A DNA stretch of 64,000 nucleotides from contig CAMORK010000004.1 in the NCBI GenBank assembly GCA_946623755.1, forward strand, positions 1-64,000, given 5' to 3'. Every line of letters starts with the position of its first letter. Within the stretch, counting starts at the first letter, position 1. The DNA is from an uncultured Butyrivibrio sp. GTDB taxonomy: Bacteria; Bacillota; Clostridia; Lachnospirales; Lachnospiraceae. A program made the translations under genes and the position numbers. The notes beneath the pieces are model-generated. The model searched no databases and had not been told where the DNA came from. It saw only the letters and a list, made by a program, of their open reading frames with translations. Positions 43,296 through 52,727 of this stretch are shown piece after piece.

Positions 43296-44773
43296 GTGTT
43301 TTTACCCTTGGTAAGTGTGTTTGCGGGATTCCAGAGTCTGTCATATGAAATGCCTGTTACTTTTTCACATATAAGCTTGTCCTCGTCTGTTGTCTTGCCG
43401 GGATCTTCACCCTTGCGCCTTGCGATCTCAGTCTGGATTACGCGGAACTCTTTTCCGGTGAGAGGGAAGATATAGCCGACGATGATGAGAAGAGTCATAA
43501 GTATCACGGGAACAAAAACGAAGATATACACTATTCCTCTCTGCGTTTCAAGGCTCTGTCTGATCTTGCTGTTGGCAAGGACTGAGTCATAGCCTACAGC
43601 AGACAGAAGAAAGCCTATGGTCGCATTGGACAAACCGGCTGATATTTTTCTTGCGAATGTGGCCATTCCCGATACTATTCCGGGGCGCCTTATGGAAGTG
43701 ATAAGCTCATCTACATCTGCCATGTCAGCCATGATGGAGAAGATACTTGTAAGAGTTGCTGCGTTGCCGAGACCGATGATGGCAGTCAGGATCAGGATTG
43801 GGGCAAGAGAAGCACCCTCCCTTGATACGAATAAAAGACCAAGTGTTGCGAAAAGCCTCATTGGTGCTCCGATGAGAATAGTGGTCCTCTTGGAGGTCTT
43901 GTTCATTACAGGTCCCCAGATAAGCATTCCGATCAGCTGAGAAGCGAGAAGCGTTGCCATAAGTGCAATAAAACAGCCGTTATTGTAGCCGTTAAGTACA
44001 TCGTCGGCATAAATGAGTGCCATTCCCGATACAATATCCATTCCACACTGGCCAAAGAGATAGATGCCTATGAAAAGTCTGAAGGATCTGCTCTTAAATA
44101 CGCTGATTGCCTGAGGAAAGCTCTCCACAAGACTTGATTTTACAGGGGGCTTTGGATGTTCCCAAGTACCGGCAAAGGTAACCATTGAAGTTATAAAGAA
44201 AAGAACACCGAAGAGAAGTGCACAGTAAAGATAAAGTGAAGGGTTGGTGTTATCGGTTATGATGAAGGTCGGCACAAGTCCGCATACTGCAGATCCTATA
44301 GTGGACCAGATCATTCTGACGTTTGAGAATTTGGCACGTATTGTATAATCGTCGATCATATCCGGAAGAAGCCCGTTGTAAGGGACCGATATGATGGTAA
44401 ATCCTGTGGAAAAGAGGCAGTACATGAACAGATAGAATGCGTACATGGCTCCTGCCGATTTTGTGGGAATTGTAACCCACATTACGACGAATGTAAGGGC
44501 CGATATTATTCCGCCCACCAGTATATAGAATCTCTTCGGACCAAAACGAGAGACGGTTCTGTCTGTGATATTACCCATAATAGGGTCAGTGATCGCATCC
44601 CAGACTTTGCCCACCAGCGGGATTGTTCCGGCCAGTGCAGCAGGCATGCCCAGTGCCTTTATGAGAAATGCGGTAAAAAAAGTGTTGATGATGACAAATG
44701 CGCCGCCGCTGTAGAATTCGGCCATTCCGTAGAGATTACGACTAAGAAGAGAATAGTTTTCTTTTTTGCTCAT
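43292..44773 (-). CDS. GPH-family sugar:cation symporter (MFS)
   Basis: A 493-aa transporter with 12 hydrophobic helices. VWDAITDPIMGNITDRT followed by RFGPKRFYIL is the glycoside-pentoside-hexuronide symporter signature between helices 2 and 3. Substrate is likely a glycoside, such as a beta-glucoside or xyloside, but cannot be fixed. AAGGGGGC before the start is the binding site and lies in a small inverted repeat, AATAAG/CTTATT. It leads an operon with the hydrolase and the SNF2 gene and is divergent from a TetR regulator. Confidence 0.88.
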   Translation of the reverse strand: MSKKENYSLLSRNLYGMAEFYSGGAFVIINTFFTAFLIKALGMPAALAGTIPLVGKVWDAITDPIMGNITDRTVSRFGPKRFYILVGGIISALTFVVMWVTIPTKSAGAMYAFYLFMYCLFSTGFTIISVPYNGLLPDMIDDYTIRAKFSNVRMIWSTIGSAVCGLVPTFIITDNTNPSLYLYCALLFGVLFFITSMVTFAGTWEHPKPPVKSSLVESFPQAISVFKSRSFRLFIGIYLFGQCGMDIVSGMALIYADDVLNGYNNGCFIALMATLLASQLIGMLIWGPVMNKTSKRTTILIGAPMRLFATLGLLFVSREGASLAPILILTAIIGLGNAATLTSIFSIMADMADVDELITSIRRPGIVSGMATFARKISAGLSNATIGFLLSAVGYDSVLANSKIRQSLETQRGIVYIFVFVPVILMTLLIIVGYIFPLTGKEFRVIQTEIARRKGEDPGKTTDEDKLICEKVTGISYDRLWNPANTLTKGKNT

Positions 44774-44839
44774 AATAAGCCCCCTTATTGCAATACTTTT
44801 TATCCTTATATTTTAACACAAAATATTTCGTAAATCTTC

Positions 44840-44868
44840 TTTACAGTGCTTTGGCGTTGGGGTAGAAT
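44840..44868 (+). promoter_or_regulatory. sigma-A-type promoter for the TetR gene
   Basis: TTTACA (44840-44845), 17-base spacer, TAGAAT (44863-44868). Transcription would begin near 44875, which rules out the upstream start at 44846 for the TetR protein. Confidence 0.8.
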
Positions 44869-44935
44869 AATAACGCACGCTACTAATCAGATGGTCTTAA
44901 ATTCAATAAGTAGCGGTCTTATTCGGGAGGAAATT

Positions 44936-45487
44936 ATGTCTAGAAAAGCTACCATTACGCAAAAAGAAATAGTCAATGCGGCGTTTAAAATAACCAAGAA
45001 AGAGGGTTTTGAAGCAATAACTTCAAGAAAGCTTGCAGCAGCAGCCGGATGTTCAACACAGCCTATTTTCAGAATTTATGAGAATATGGATGAACTCAGA
45101 AAGGATGTTTATGCCAAGACAGCTGATTACTATTCTGAGTATTACGCAGATTGCAAGAAGACTCACGAAGTGCCCTTCGTTGATCTTGGACTTGCATATA
45201 TCGGATTTGCACAGAAATATCCACATCTTTTTAAACTGCTTTTTGTTTCGGGCAAGAGTCCTGATGGCAAGAGTATGTACGATCTTGTAAACGGGCCTGA
45301 AGAGAATGTGGTAAAAGAGATAAACAGGGCTACTGCTGCAGGTGCAGCCAATGCTCAGCAGCTTTTTATGCAGATGTGGATCTTTATTCACGGAGCAGGA
45401 TGTATGGCGGTAACCGGGGATTATGACCTGGACGAGGCAACCAGCGTAAACATGCTTGAGTCAGCCTACAGGTCTTTTGCCAAGTAA
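44936..45487 (+). CDS. TetR-family transcriptional regulator
   Basis: A 183-aa one-domain repressor. ITQKEIVNAAFKITKKEGFE then TSRKLAAAAGCSTQPIFRIY form the HTH, and the C-terminal part (YIGFAQKYPHLFKLLFVSG) is the ligand-binding region of the WHG-like kind. I start at 44936 with GGGAGG 5 bases upstream; the promoter lies inside the frame's longer extension. It is divergent from the GPH symporter operon, so control of that operon is plausible. An AATAAG/CTTATT inverted repeat lies in its leader (44905-44923). Confidence 0.88.
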   Translation: MSRKATITQKEIVNAAFKITKKEGFEAITSRKLAAAAGCSTQPIFRIYENMDELRKDVYAKTADYYSEYYADCKKTHEVPFVDLGLAYIGFAQKYPHLFKLLFVSGKSPDGKSMYDLVNGPEENVVKEINRATAAGAANAQQLFMQMWIFIHGAGCMAVTGDYDLDEATSVNMLESAYRSFAK

Positions 45488-45513
45488 AAGAGCTTTAAGT
45501 TTTCAGAGGGGTT

Positions 45514-46455
45514 ATGAAGTTCGAAGCAGACGTAGATGTTATTACCAGAATAAATGAATGCTATTCAAGGATGAGCAAGGGCAAAAAGAACATTGCCGGC
45601 TACATCTGTGATCACTACGAGCAGGCAGTGTTTATGACAGCTGCCGAGCTCGGTAAGATCGTAGGAATGAGTGAATCCACAGTCGTGAGGTTTGCCATGA
45701 GCCTCGGATACGAAGGATATCCCGAGTTTCAAAAGGCGCTTGCCTCATGGGTGGGTGATAAGTTTGGATCTGTAGAGAAGGTTGGCAGGAGATTCGGCAA
45801 GAGCAATGAGGGCGAGATCCTCCAGGCCATTCTTCAATCTGATATTTCAAATATTCAGCATACCATTAACAATATTGATGTTGCGGCTTTCAGGACCGCC
45901 GTTGATATTATCCTCAAAGCCAGAACGGTTTACATTGTAGGCCTTCGGAGCTGTGAACCTCTTGCTGATTTCCTTCACTTTTATCTGAATATGATAAGGG
46001 GCAACAACGTTCTCATAAGGACCACCAGCGTCAGTGAGATGTTCGAGCAGATGATAAGGATTGGCGACAGGGACTGCATCATAGGTATCAGCTTCCCGAG
46101 GTATTCCATGAGAACCTTAAAGTGCATGGAGTTTGCCAATGACAGGAATGCCAAGGTTATTACAATTACGGATTCGGTTCATTCACCGATGAACCTGTAT
46201 TCCTCCTGTAATATCCTGGCCAAGAGTGAGATGGCTTCAATTGTTGATTCTCTTGTGGCACCTCTTAGCGTTATAAATGCTCTGGTGGTTGCTCTTTGCA
46301 TGAGACGGCCCAATGAAGTGCAGGCCGACCTCAAAATGCTCGAGGAGACATGGAACAATTATCAGGTATATCTCAATGACGAGATAGATTTTGCCTCTGA
46401 TGACCTGGGAATGCATCTTATGAATACGCGCCTTCGTCAAAAGGATAAGGATTGA
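45514..46455 (+). CDS. RpiR/MurR-family regulator
   Basis: A 313-aa regulator. Residues about 5-80 are the RpiR helix-turn-helix (AAELGKIVGMSESTVVRFAMSLG, in the usual position), and residues about 120-260 a SIS sugar-phosphate domain (VYIVGLRSCEPLADFLHFY). It should sense a phosphosugar, perhaps a MurNAc-6-P or hexose-6-P type ligand. It follows tetR by 26 bases and starts the run to rpsA. AGAGGGG upstream of the ATG. Confidence 0.88.
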   Translation: MKFEADVDVITRINECYSRMSKGKKNIAGYICDHYEQAVFMTAAELGKIVGMSESTVVRFAMSLGYEGYPEFQKALASWVGDKFGSVEKVGRRFGKSNEGEILQAILQSDISNIQHTINNIDVAAFRTAVDIILKARTVYIVGLRSCEPLADFLHFYLNMIRGNNVLIRTTSVSEMFEQMIRIGDRDCIIGISFPRYSMRTLKCMEFANDRNAKVITITDSVHSPMNLYSSCNILAKSEMASIVDSLVAPLSVINALVVALCMRRPNEVQADLKMLEETWNNYQVYLNDEIDFASDDLGMHLMNTRLRQKDKD

Positions 46456-46456
46456 T

Positions 46457-47722
46457 ATGAAAAAGATAGCGGTGATCGGCTGCGGCGCAGCCGGTATGAT
46501 GGCGGCGCTTGCTGCTGCGGAAAGCGGCGGTAGCGTCACTATTTTTGAAAAAAACGAAAAGCCCGGCAAGAAGATTTATATAACAGGAAAGGGCAGATGC
46601 AATGTTACCAATGCCTGCGATGTCTCTGATTATTTTGACAATGTCAGAAGAAATCCCAGGTTCTTGTACAGTGCCATATACAGCTATGACAACAGGGCTG
46701 TGATGGACTTTTTTGAAAATAACGGATGTCACCTTAAAGTGGAAAGAGGAGACAGGGTATTTCCTGTTTCCGACCACTCCTCGGATATCATCAGGACTCT
46801 GTTTAATGCTGTCAAAAAAGCCGGAGTTGCTGTTAAGTTTGAAGTGGAAGTGTTTTCTGTAGAGTCCGGTCAGGGAGCCGTACAGGCCATAACTTACAGC
46901 AAAAAGGATGAGCCTATAACTAGAGAAGAGTTTGACAGTGTTATCATATGTACCGGAGGAATGTCATATCCCTCAACGGGCTCAACCGGAGACGGATACA
47001 GATTTGCGAGGGATCTGGGCCATACAGTGGTTCCGGTCAGACCTTCTCTGGTTCCTTTTGAGATAGAAGAAGACTGGTGCCCGGATCTTCAGGGACTGTC
47101 TCTTAAAAATGTCGGACTGAGACTTTTTATGGAAGATGCAAAAGCTGCGGCATCTGCCAAAAAGGTAAAGCCAATATACGACGGATTCGGAGAGATGCTC
47201 TTTACTCATTTCGGAGTGAGCGGGCCTTTGGTTCTTACGGCCAGCTGTTATTATGACAAAGATAAAAAGGGACGGCTTTTACTTGATCTGAAGCCGGCGC
47301 TGGATGAACAGCAGCTTGATAAACGTATTTTAAGGGACTTCGATGATGCTCCCAACAGACAGTTTAAAAACTCTCTTGGAGGTCTTTTCCCGTCCAAACT
47401 TATCCCTGTTATGATAAGACTGTCCGGAATAGACCCGGAGAAGCCTGTAAACAGCATTACCAGAGAAGAGAGAACAGCCTTTGGAAAGCTCATCAAAAAC
47501 CTTCCGATGACAATCAGGAAGACAAGGGACTTTAATGAGGCTATAATTACAAGAGGAGGAGTAAGTGTAAAAGAGGTGGATCCTTCTACCATGGAGTCCA
47601 AATTGATTTCAGGACTCTATTTTGCCGGAGAAGTTCTTGATGTGGACACTGTCACCGGTGGCTTCAACCTTCAGGTGGCCTGGTCTACGGGGCATCTGGC
47701 AGGCACATGCGCCGCAAACTAA
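46457..47722 (+). CDS. HI0933/BaiN-family FAD-dependent oxidoreductase
   Basis: A 421-aa flavoprotein. IAVIGCGAAGMMAAL is the FAD dinucleotide loop, TGKGRCNVTN is the family mark, ICTGGMSYPSTGSTGDGY and the C-terminal GEVLDVDTVTGGFNLQ complete the pattern. The exact reaction of this family is mostly unknown; one relative reduces bile-acid intermediates. One base separates it from the rpiR stop, and the cmk-ispH-rpsA run follows, an order often seen in Lachnospiraceae. Confidence 0.85.
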   Translation: MKKIAVIGCGAAGMMAALAAAESGGSVTIFEKNEKPGKKIYITGKGRCNVTNACDVSDYFDNVRRNPRFLYSAIYSYDNRAVMDFFENNGCHLKVERGDRVFPVSDHSSDIIRTLFNAVKKAGVAVKFEVEVFSVESGQGAVQAITYSKKDEPITREEFDSVIICTGGMSYPSTGSTGDGYRFARDLGHTVVPVRPSLVPFEIEEDWCPDLQGLSLKNVGLRLFMEDAKAAASAKKVKPIYDGFGEMLFTHFGVSGPLVLTASCYYDKDKKGRLLLDLKPALDEQQLDKRILRDFDDAPNRQFKNSLGGLFPSKLIPVMIRLSGIDPEKPVNSITREERTAFGKLIKNLPMTIRKTRDFNEAIITRGGVSVKEVDPSTMESKLISGLYFAGEVLDVDTVTGGFNLQVAWSTGHLAGTCAAN

Positions 47723-47739
47723 TATTCAGGAGATAATTT

Positions 47740-48411
47740 ATGAGCAGAAGCATAGCAATAGACGGGCCTGCCGGAGCAGGCAAGAGTACAATAGCCAAGA
47801 AAGTGGCCAAGGACCTCGGATTCATTTATGTGGATACGGGAGCAATGTACAGAGCAATGGCACTGTATATGATCAATAACAAAATAGATGCAAGCGAGTC
47901 TGACAAGATCAGCGCAACTTGTCAGAGTGCAGATATCACCATTAAATACGAGAACGGAATTCAGGTAGTCTATCTTAACGGAGAGAATGTTAACTCTCTT
48001 ATCAGGACAGAGGCTGTCGGAAACATGGCATCTGCAAGCAGTGTAAACGGAGACGTAAGGAAGAAGCTCGTTGAGCTCCAGCAGAAGCTGGCTCAGACCA
48101 CAGATGTGGTTATGGATGGAAGAGATATAGGAACCGTGGTGCTTCCAGGGGCTAATCTCAAGATTTATCTCACTGCAAGCTCCAAAGTGAGAGCCGAGAG
48201 AAGATACAAAGAGCTCACAGAAAAGGGTGTAAGCTGTGATTTTGACGCGATAGAAAAAGATATCATCGACAGGGATTACCGTGACATGCACAGGGAAATC
48301 TCGCCGCTGAAGCAGGCTGATGACGCAATACTGCTTGATTCATCGGATTTGACCATCGATGAGGTTAAGGACAGGATACTTGAACTGTATCATATTGCTG
48401 TGGGAGAATGA
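47740..48411 (+). CDS. cmk: Cytidylate kinase
   Basis: A 223-aa CMP/dCMP kinase. AIDGPAGAGKSTIAKKVAKD is the P-loop, DTGAMYRAMALYM and MDGRDIGTVVLP the substrate motifs, and RDYRDMHREISPLKQADDA the C-terminal LID motif. AGGAG precedes the ATG. ispH begins one base after its stop. Confidence 0.96.
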   Translation: MSRSIAIDGPAGAGKSTIAKKVAKDLGFIYVDTGAMYRAMALYMINNKIDASESDKISATCQSADITIKYENGIQVVYLNGENVNSLIRTEAVGNMASASSVNGDVRKKLVELQQKLAQTTDVVMDGRDIGTVVLPGANLKIYLTASSKVRAERRYKELTEKGVSCDFDAIEKDIIDRDYRDMHREISPLKQADDAILLDSSDLTIDEVKDRILELYHIAVGE

Positions 48412-48412
48412 T

Positions 48413-49264
48413 ATGGAAGTGATCGTAGCAGAGCATGCGGGTTTTTGCTTTGGAGTTACCAAGGCGGTTGAGACCGTATACGAGCAGATTGAAAAAGAAA
48501 AGTCGAATATTTATACATACGGACCCATTATCCACAATGAGATAGTAGTCTCTGATCTGGAGAAAAAGGGAGTTAAGGTGATCGATAGCCCGGATGAGCT
48601 TAAGGGCATAGGAAACGGTACTATAATCATACGCTCTCACGGTGTTACCAAAGAGGTTCACAATCAGCTTGAAAATACCGGACTTCAGATAATCGATGCC
48701 ACCTGCCCTTTTGTTAAGAGAATTCACAGGATCGTGGAAGAAGAGAGCAGAATGGGCAAGAGCATCATCGTTGTGGGCAGTGAGAGCCATCCGGAGGTTG
48801 AAGGAATTGTAAGCTACGCAACCGGTCCTGTGTATGTAATAGAGTCACCTGAAAAAGCCCGTGAATTTACCGGTGACAAAAAACTGGAATACACAGTTGT
48901 GTCTCAGACAACCTACAATAAAAACAAATTTCAAGAAACCATTGAAATCTTTAAAAATGTTGGTTACAATATTAATATTGTGAATACAATATGCAATGCT
49001 ACTGACGAAAGACAGTCTGAAGCGGAGGAAATTGCGTCCAAAGCTGACGTTATGATTGTCATAGGTGGCGCACACAGCTCCAATTCAAGGAAACTGTACG
49101 AGATATGCGCTCAGAAGTGTGCAAATACATATTTTATTCAGACTTTAGATGATTTACATCTGGAGATACCTAAATCGGCAAAGCTGATTGGGATTACCGC
49201 CGGGGCTTCAACCCCAAAGAACATTATTGAGGAGGTTCAGAAACATGTCAGAACAAACTTTTGA
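48413..49264 (+). CDS. ispH: 4-hydroxy-3-methylbut-2-enyl diphosphate reductase
   Basis: A 283-aa iron-sulfur enzyme, the last MEP step, giving IPP and DMAPP. HAGFCFGVTKAV, DATCPFVKRIH and NTICNATDERQ contain the three cluster Cys residues, and GAHSSNSRKL binds the diphosphate. In many Clostridia IspH is fused to the S1 protein. Here they are separate, but the ispH end and rpsA start overlap by 20 bases. I start at 48413, not at the longer frame, which runs back into cmk. Confidence 0.96.
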   Translation: MEVIVAEHAGFCFGVTKAVETVYEQIEKEKSNIYTYGPIIHNEIVVSDLEKKGVKVIDSPDELKGIGNGTIIIRSHGVTKEVHNQLENTGLQIIDATCPFVKRIHRIVEEESRMGKSIIVVGSESHPEVEGIVSYATGPVYVIESPEKAREFTGDKKLEYTVVSQTTYNKNKFQETIEIFKNVGYNINIVNTICNATDERQSEAEEIASKADVMIVIGGAHSSNSRKLYEICAQKCANTYFIQTLDDLHLEIPKSAKLIGITAGASTPKNIIEEVQKHVRTNF

Positions 49265-50393
49265 ACAGATGCTTAACGAATCGTTCAAAACAATTCACAC
49301 AGGGGAGGTTGTTGAGGGAACTGTTATTGACGTTAAGCCTGACGAGATAATCCTTAACATTGGTTACAAGTCCGACGGTGTTTTAACAAAGAGCGAATAC
49401 TCAAACGACAACAGTATTGACCTTACAACTGCCGTTAAGGTTGGCGATACAATGGACGTTAAGGTCCTTAAGACCAACGATGCTGACGGCCAGGTTATTC
49501 TTTCATACAAGAGACTTGCCCTTGACAGAGGCAACAAGAGAATCGAAGAGGCGTTCAACAACAAGGAAGTTCTTACAGCTAAGGTTGTACAGGTACTTGA
49601 AGGCGGACTTACAGTAGTAGTTGATGAAGTCAGGATATTCATCCCTGCAAGCCTTGTATCGGACAGCTATGAGAAAGATCTTTCCAAGTATCAGGATCAG
49701 GAGATTCAGTTCGTTGTAACTGAGTACAATCCTAAGAGAAGAAGATACATTGGTAACAGAAGAATGCTTGTAACAGCTGAGAAGGCAGAGGCTGCCAAGA
49801 AGCTCTTCGACACAATTCATGCCGGCGACATCGTTGACGGTGTAGTTAAGAACGTTACAGATTTCGGTGCATTCATCGATCTTGGCGGAGCAGATGGTCT
49901 GCTTCATATCTCAGAGATGAGCTGGGGACGTGTTGAGAGTCCCAAGAAGGCATTCAAGATTGGCGATACAGTTAAGGTACTTGTTAAGTCTATCGACGGA
50001 AACAAGATCGCTCTTTCAAGAAAGTTCGATAATGAGAACCCTTGGAAGGATGCTACTGAGAAGTATGCAGTTGGAAATATCGTAAAGGGCAAGGTTGCCA
50101 GAATGACAGACTTTGGTGCATTCGTAGAGCTTGAGCCCGGTATCGATGCTCTTCTTCATGTATCTCAGATTGCAAAAGAGCATGTTGAGAAGCCTTCAGA
50201 TGTTCTTAAGGTTGGCCAGGAAGTTGAAGCTAAGATTGTAGACTTCAACGAGGCTGACAAGAAGATCAGCCTTTCAATCAAGGCTATGTTCGCTCCTGAG
50301 AAGGAAGAGGAAGCTCCTGCTGAGGACGAGGGCGATGTAGTATCAGTTGACATCGACAAGGTTATCGCTGAGCAGAGCGAAGAGAATGAATAA
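49245..50393 (+). CDS. rpsA: Ribosomal protein S1-like, four S1 domains
   Basis: A 382-aa RNA-binding protein with four S1/OB repeats at about 15-85, 100-170, 190-255 and 275-345. Domains 3 and 4 are the best kept (VTDFGAFIDLGGADGLLHIS and MTDFGAFVELEPGIDALLHV). The acidic tail follows. E. coli S1 has six; four is common in Firmicutes. The ATG at 49245 has GGAGG 9 bases upstream, inside ispH. A strong terminator ends the transcript. Confidence 0.93.
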   Translation: MSEQTFEQMLNESFKTIHTGEVVEGTVIDVKPDEIILNIGYKSDGVLTKSEYSNDNSIDLTTAVKVGDTMDVKVLKTNDADGQVILSYKRLALDRGNKRIEEAFNNKEVLTAKVVQVLEGGLTVVVDEVRIFIPASLVSDSYEKDLSKYQDQEIQFVVTEYNPKRRRYIGNRRMLVTAEKAEAAKKLFDTIHAGDIVDGVVKNVTDFGAFIDLGGADGLLHISEMSWGRVESPKKAFKIGDTVKVLVKSIDGNKIALSRKFDNENPWKDATEKYAVGNIVKGKVARMTDFGAFVELEPGIDALLHVSQIAKEHVEKPSDVLKVGQEVEAKIVDFNEADKKISLSIKAMFAPEKEEEAPAEDEGDVVSVDIDKVIAEQSEENE

Positions 50394-50411
50394 TTAAACT
50401 TGATATTTTTT

Positions 50412-50444
50412 AAGGAGTGGAAATTCTTCCACTCCTTATTTTTA
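50412..50444 (+). terminator. Rho-independent terminator after rpsA
   Basis: AAGGAGTGGAA (50412-50422), loop ATTC, TTCCACTCCTT (50427-50437), a perfect 11-bp stem, then ATTTTTAT. Confidence 0.93.
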
Positions 50445-50482
50445 TGCAATTATTAACGAAATATTATTTATACTTATTTAAT

Positions 50483-50511
50483 TTTACATACAATTCCAAC
50501 TAATATAAAAT
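50483..50511 (+). promoter_or_regulatory. sigma-A-type promoter for cheR
   Basis: TTTACA (50483-50488), 17-base spacer, TAAAAT (50506-50511). It lies about 47 bases before the cheR start, in a very AT-rich gap. Confidence 0.75.
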
Positions 50512-50558
50512 TGAAGTAGTGACAATATCAAATTTAAGTTTAGGAGGAATTGGGCTTT

Positions 50559-51344
50559 ATGGCAGTTGATTATGAGTGGTTCAAGAAAAATGTTTACAAT
50601 CTGACCAAGATTGACCTCAATGCATACAAAGAAAAGCAGATGAAGAGAAGAATCGATACTCTGATCGGCAAGTATGACGTTAAGGGTTACGACGGATTCT
50701 TCGAGCTTATAAAAAAAGACAGAGAGGCACTGGATTCCTTTGTCACATATCTTACAATAAACGTATCGGAGTTCTTCAGGAACAAGGAACAGTGGGAGCT
50801 TATGGACAAAGAGATGGTTCCTGAGCTTATGAAGAAGTTCGGTAAGAATCTTAAGATCTGGAGTGCGGCCTGCTCAACCGGCGATGAGCCGTACACAATT
50901 GTAATGATGCTCTCCAAGCATATTCCTTTGAATCAGATAAATGTCTATGCAACCGATCTTGATGCGGTAGTTCTTGCAAAGGCTAAGGCGGCTATCTACG
51001 ACAAAAAGGAAGTTGCCGGAGTTCCTGAGGAATTCAAGAAAAAATACTTCACAGAGACTGAAGATGGCAAGATGAAGGTTTCAAGTGAGATCACTTCAAG
51101 AGTTACCTTCAAACAGGCAGACCTTTTGCGTGATCCTTATCCCAAGGACTGTCACCTTATTGTTTGCCGAAATGTTCTTATCTACTTCACTGAAGAAGCT
51201 AAGGATGATATATTCAGAAAGTATTTCGCAAACCTTAAGCCCGGAGGAATACTCTTTATCGGAAGTACCGAGCAGATCGTTAATTATAAGGATATCGGTT
51301 TCGTTAGAAAGAACTCCTTCTACTATGAGAAACCTGAAACATAA
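50559..51344 (+). CDS. CheR-type protein glutamate methyltransferase
   Basis: A 261-aa SAM-dependent methyltransferase of chemoreceptors. The N-terminal helical domain spans about 1-80, ACSTGDEPYTIVMML is the SAM loop and LIVCRNVLIYF the CheR signature. No beta-subdomain tetrapeptide-binding sequence can be judged. I prefer the ATG at 50559, 11 bases after AGGAGG, over the TTG at 50550, which is only 2 bases away. It is a single-gene transcript with its own promoter and terminator, with no chemotaxis operon around it. Confidence 0.88.
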   Translation: MAVDYEWFKKNVYNLTKIDLNAYKEKQMKRRIDTLIGKYDVKGYDGFFELIKKDREALDSFVTYLTINVSEFFRNKEQWELMDKEMVPELMKKFGKNLKIWSAACSTGDEPYTIVMMLSKHIPLNQINVYATDLDAVVLAKAKAAIYDKKEVAGVPEEFKKKYFTETEDGKMKVSSEITSRVTFKQADLLRDPYPKDCHLIVCRNVLIYFTEEAKDDIFRKYFANLKPGGILFIGSTEQIVNYKDIGFVRKNSFYYEKPET

Positions 51345-51370
51345 ATAAAAAGCATAAATAAGAATTACAG

Positions 51371-51404
51371 GGACATCTCTTTTGCATAAGAGATGTCCTT
51401 TTTT
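51371..51404 (+). terminator. Rho-independent terminator after cheR
   Basis: GGACATCTCTT (51371-51381), loop TTGCAT, AAGAGATGTCC (51388-51398), a perfect 11-bp stem, then TTTTTT. Confidence 0.95.
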
Positions 51405-51481
51405 ATGCCATAAACCACGCAGCTACAGGTAATTTATGGTATCATAGATGCTGTAGGAGACCACGGAAAGCGGGGATAAAC

Positions 51482-52672
51482 ATGATAAAAACAAGTGAAG
51501 TTATTGAAGGAATTAACAGCAGTGCTCTCGAGATGATGCCTGAAATTGTGGGATGTCAAAGAGAGGATATTCTGTTTATTGATATTGAGACCACAGGACT
51601 GTCACCTAAAAATTCTGATCTTTATATGATCGGAACCGGATTTGTGGAGAATGGGAAGTGGGTAGTCAGGCAGTTTTTTGGCGAAAATGCAGATGAAGAG
51701 GAAAAAGTCTTATCGGAGTTTTCGGACTTTTCGAGGTCTTTTGCCAAAGTCGTGCATTTCAATGGTGACAGATTTGATATTCCTTTTCTGCAGAATAAAT
51801 ACGAGGAACACAAGCTCACAGACCCTTTTGGGAGGCTTGAATCCTTTGACCTGTACAAATGGGTCAAGCCTTTAAAAAAACAACTCGGTCTTCCGGACTG
51901 TAAACAGAAGACCGTTGAGAAGTTTCTTAAGATAGACAGAGACGATAAATATGACGGTGGTAAGCTGATCGCGGTTTACAAGGACTATGAGGAGAGCAAG
52001 AGTTCAGAACTTCTGGATCTTTTGCTTCTTCATAACTTTGAGGATGTAAAGGGAATGATGAGGATGGCACCCATTCTACTTTATGCAAAGTTTTTTGGGA
52101 TGTTTGACAATCTCCCTAAGGTTTCTGTCAGAACCGATGAGGAGATAAACGAAAAGGATTATATCAGCCGGGAGCTTCCTGTTAAGGCAATCAAGGTTCA
52201 GGCCAACAAATACAAGGATCTTGACGGACAGGAGAAATATGAGGTGTTCATGAAGCTTGCACTTCCGATTGAGCTTCCGACATCTATTTCCGGCAATGTG
52301 GAGGGGTGCTTTTTTAAGACCTCAGGTCAGGAGGCGACACTCAGAGTGCCTCTCTATCAGACAGAACTTAAGTATTTCTATTCCAACTACAAGGACTATT
52401 ATTATCTGCCTCAGGAGGATATGGCAATCCACAAGTCACTGGCAACCTTCGTGGACAAGGATTTCAGGGAAAAGGCAAGACCTGAGAACTGCTATACCAA
52501 AAAGCAGGGGCAGTATCTCAGGGAGTGGGATCTTGTATTTACACCATTCTTTAAAAAGGACTATGAAGACAAATGCTTTTACTTTGATCTGAATGAGAAT
52601 ATGAAGAAGAGCAGATTTGCAATGAGTCTTTACGCATCTCATGCAATTGCCTATATTTTGGGCATTTATTGA
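51482..52672 (+). CDS. YprB-type RNase H-like exonuclease domain protein
   Basis: A 396-aa protein. FIDIETTGLSP (about 31-41), VHFNGDRFDIPFL (about 95-107) and HNFEDVKGM (about 182-190) are the DEDD motifs of the RNase_H_2/YprB group, so it probably trims nucleic acid from the 3' end. Residues 200-396 form a second domain, rich in Lys and aromatic residues, that I cannot name. CGGGG nine bases upstream fits the ATG. The gene stands alone between the cheR terminator and the rnf leader. It shares the DIETTG motif with the PolC exonuclease but is not closely related. Confidence 0.8.
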   Translation: MIKTSEVIEGINSSALEMMPEIVGCQREDILFIDIETTGLSPKNSDLYMIGTGFVENGKWVVRQFFGENADEEEKVLSEFSDFSRSFAKVVHFNGDRFDIPFLQNKYEEHKLTDPFGRLESFDLYKWVKPLKKQLGLPDCKQKTVEKFLKIDRDDKYDGGKLIAVYKDYEESKSSELLDLLLLHNFEDVKGMMRMAPILLYAKFFGMFDNLPKVSVRTDEEINEKDYISRELPVKAIKVQANKYKDLDGQEKYEVFMKLALPIELPTSISGNVEGCFFKTSGQEATLRVPLYQTELKYFYSNYKDYYYLPQEDMAIHKSLATFVDKDFREKARPENCYTKKQGQYLREWDLVFTPFFKKDYEDKCFYFDLNENMKKSRFAMSLYASHAIAYILGIY

Positions 52673-52727
52673 CAAAATTATAACTAAAAAAATTGACATT
52701 AATCATAAATTTTTAGGCAAAAGCGAG

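Noticed and set aside
44846-44935. 30-codon extension of the TetR protein
   Set aside because: The promoter -10 lies inside it, so it cannot be transcribed; GGGAGG marks the later ATG.
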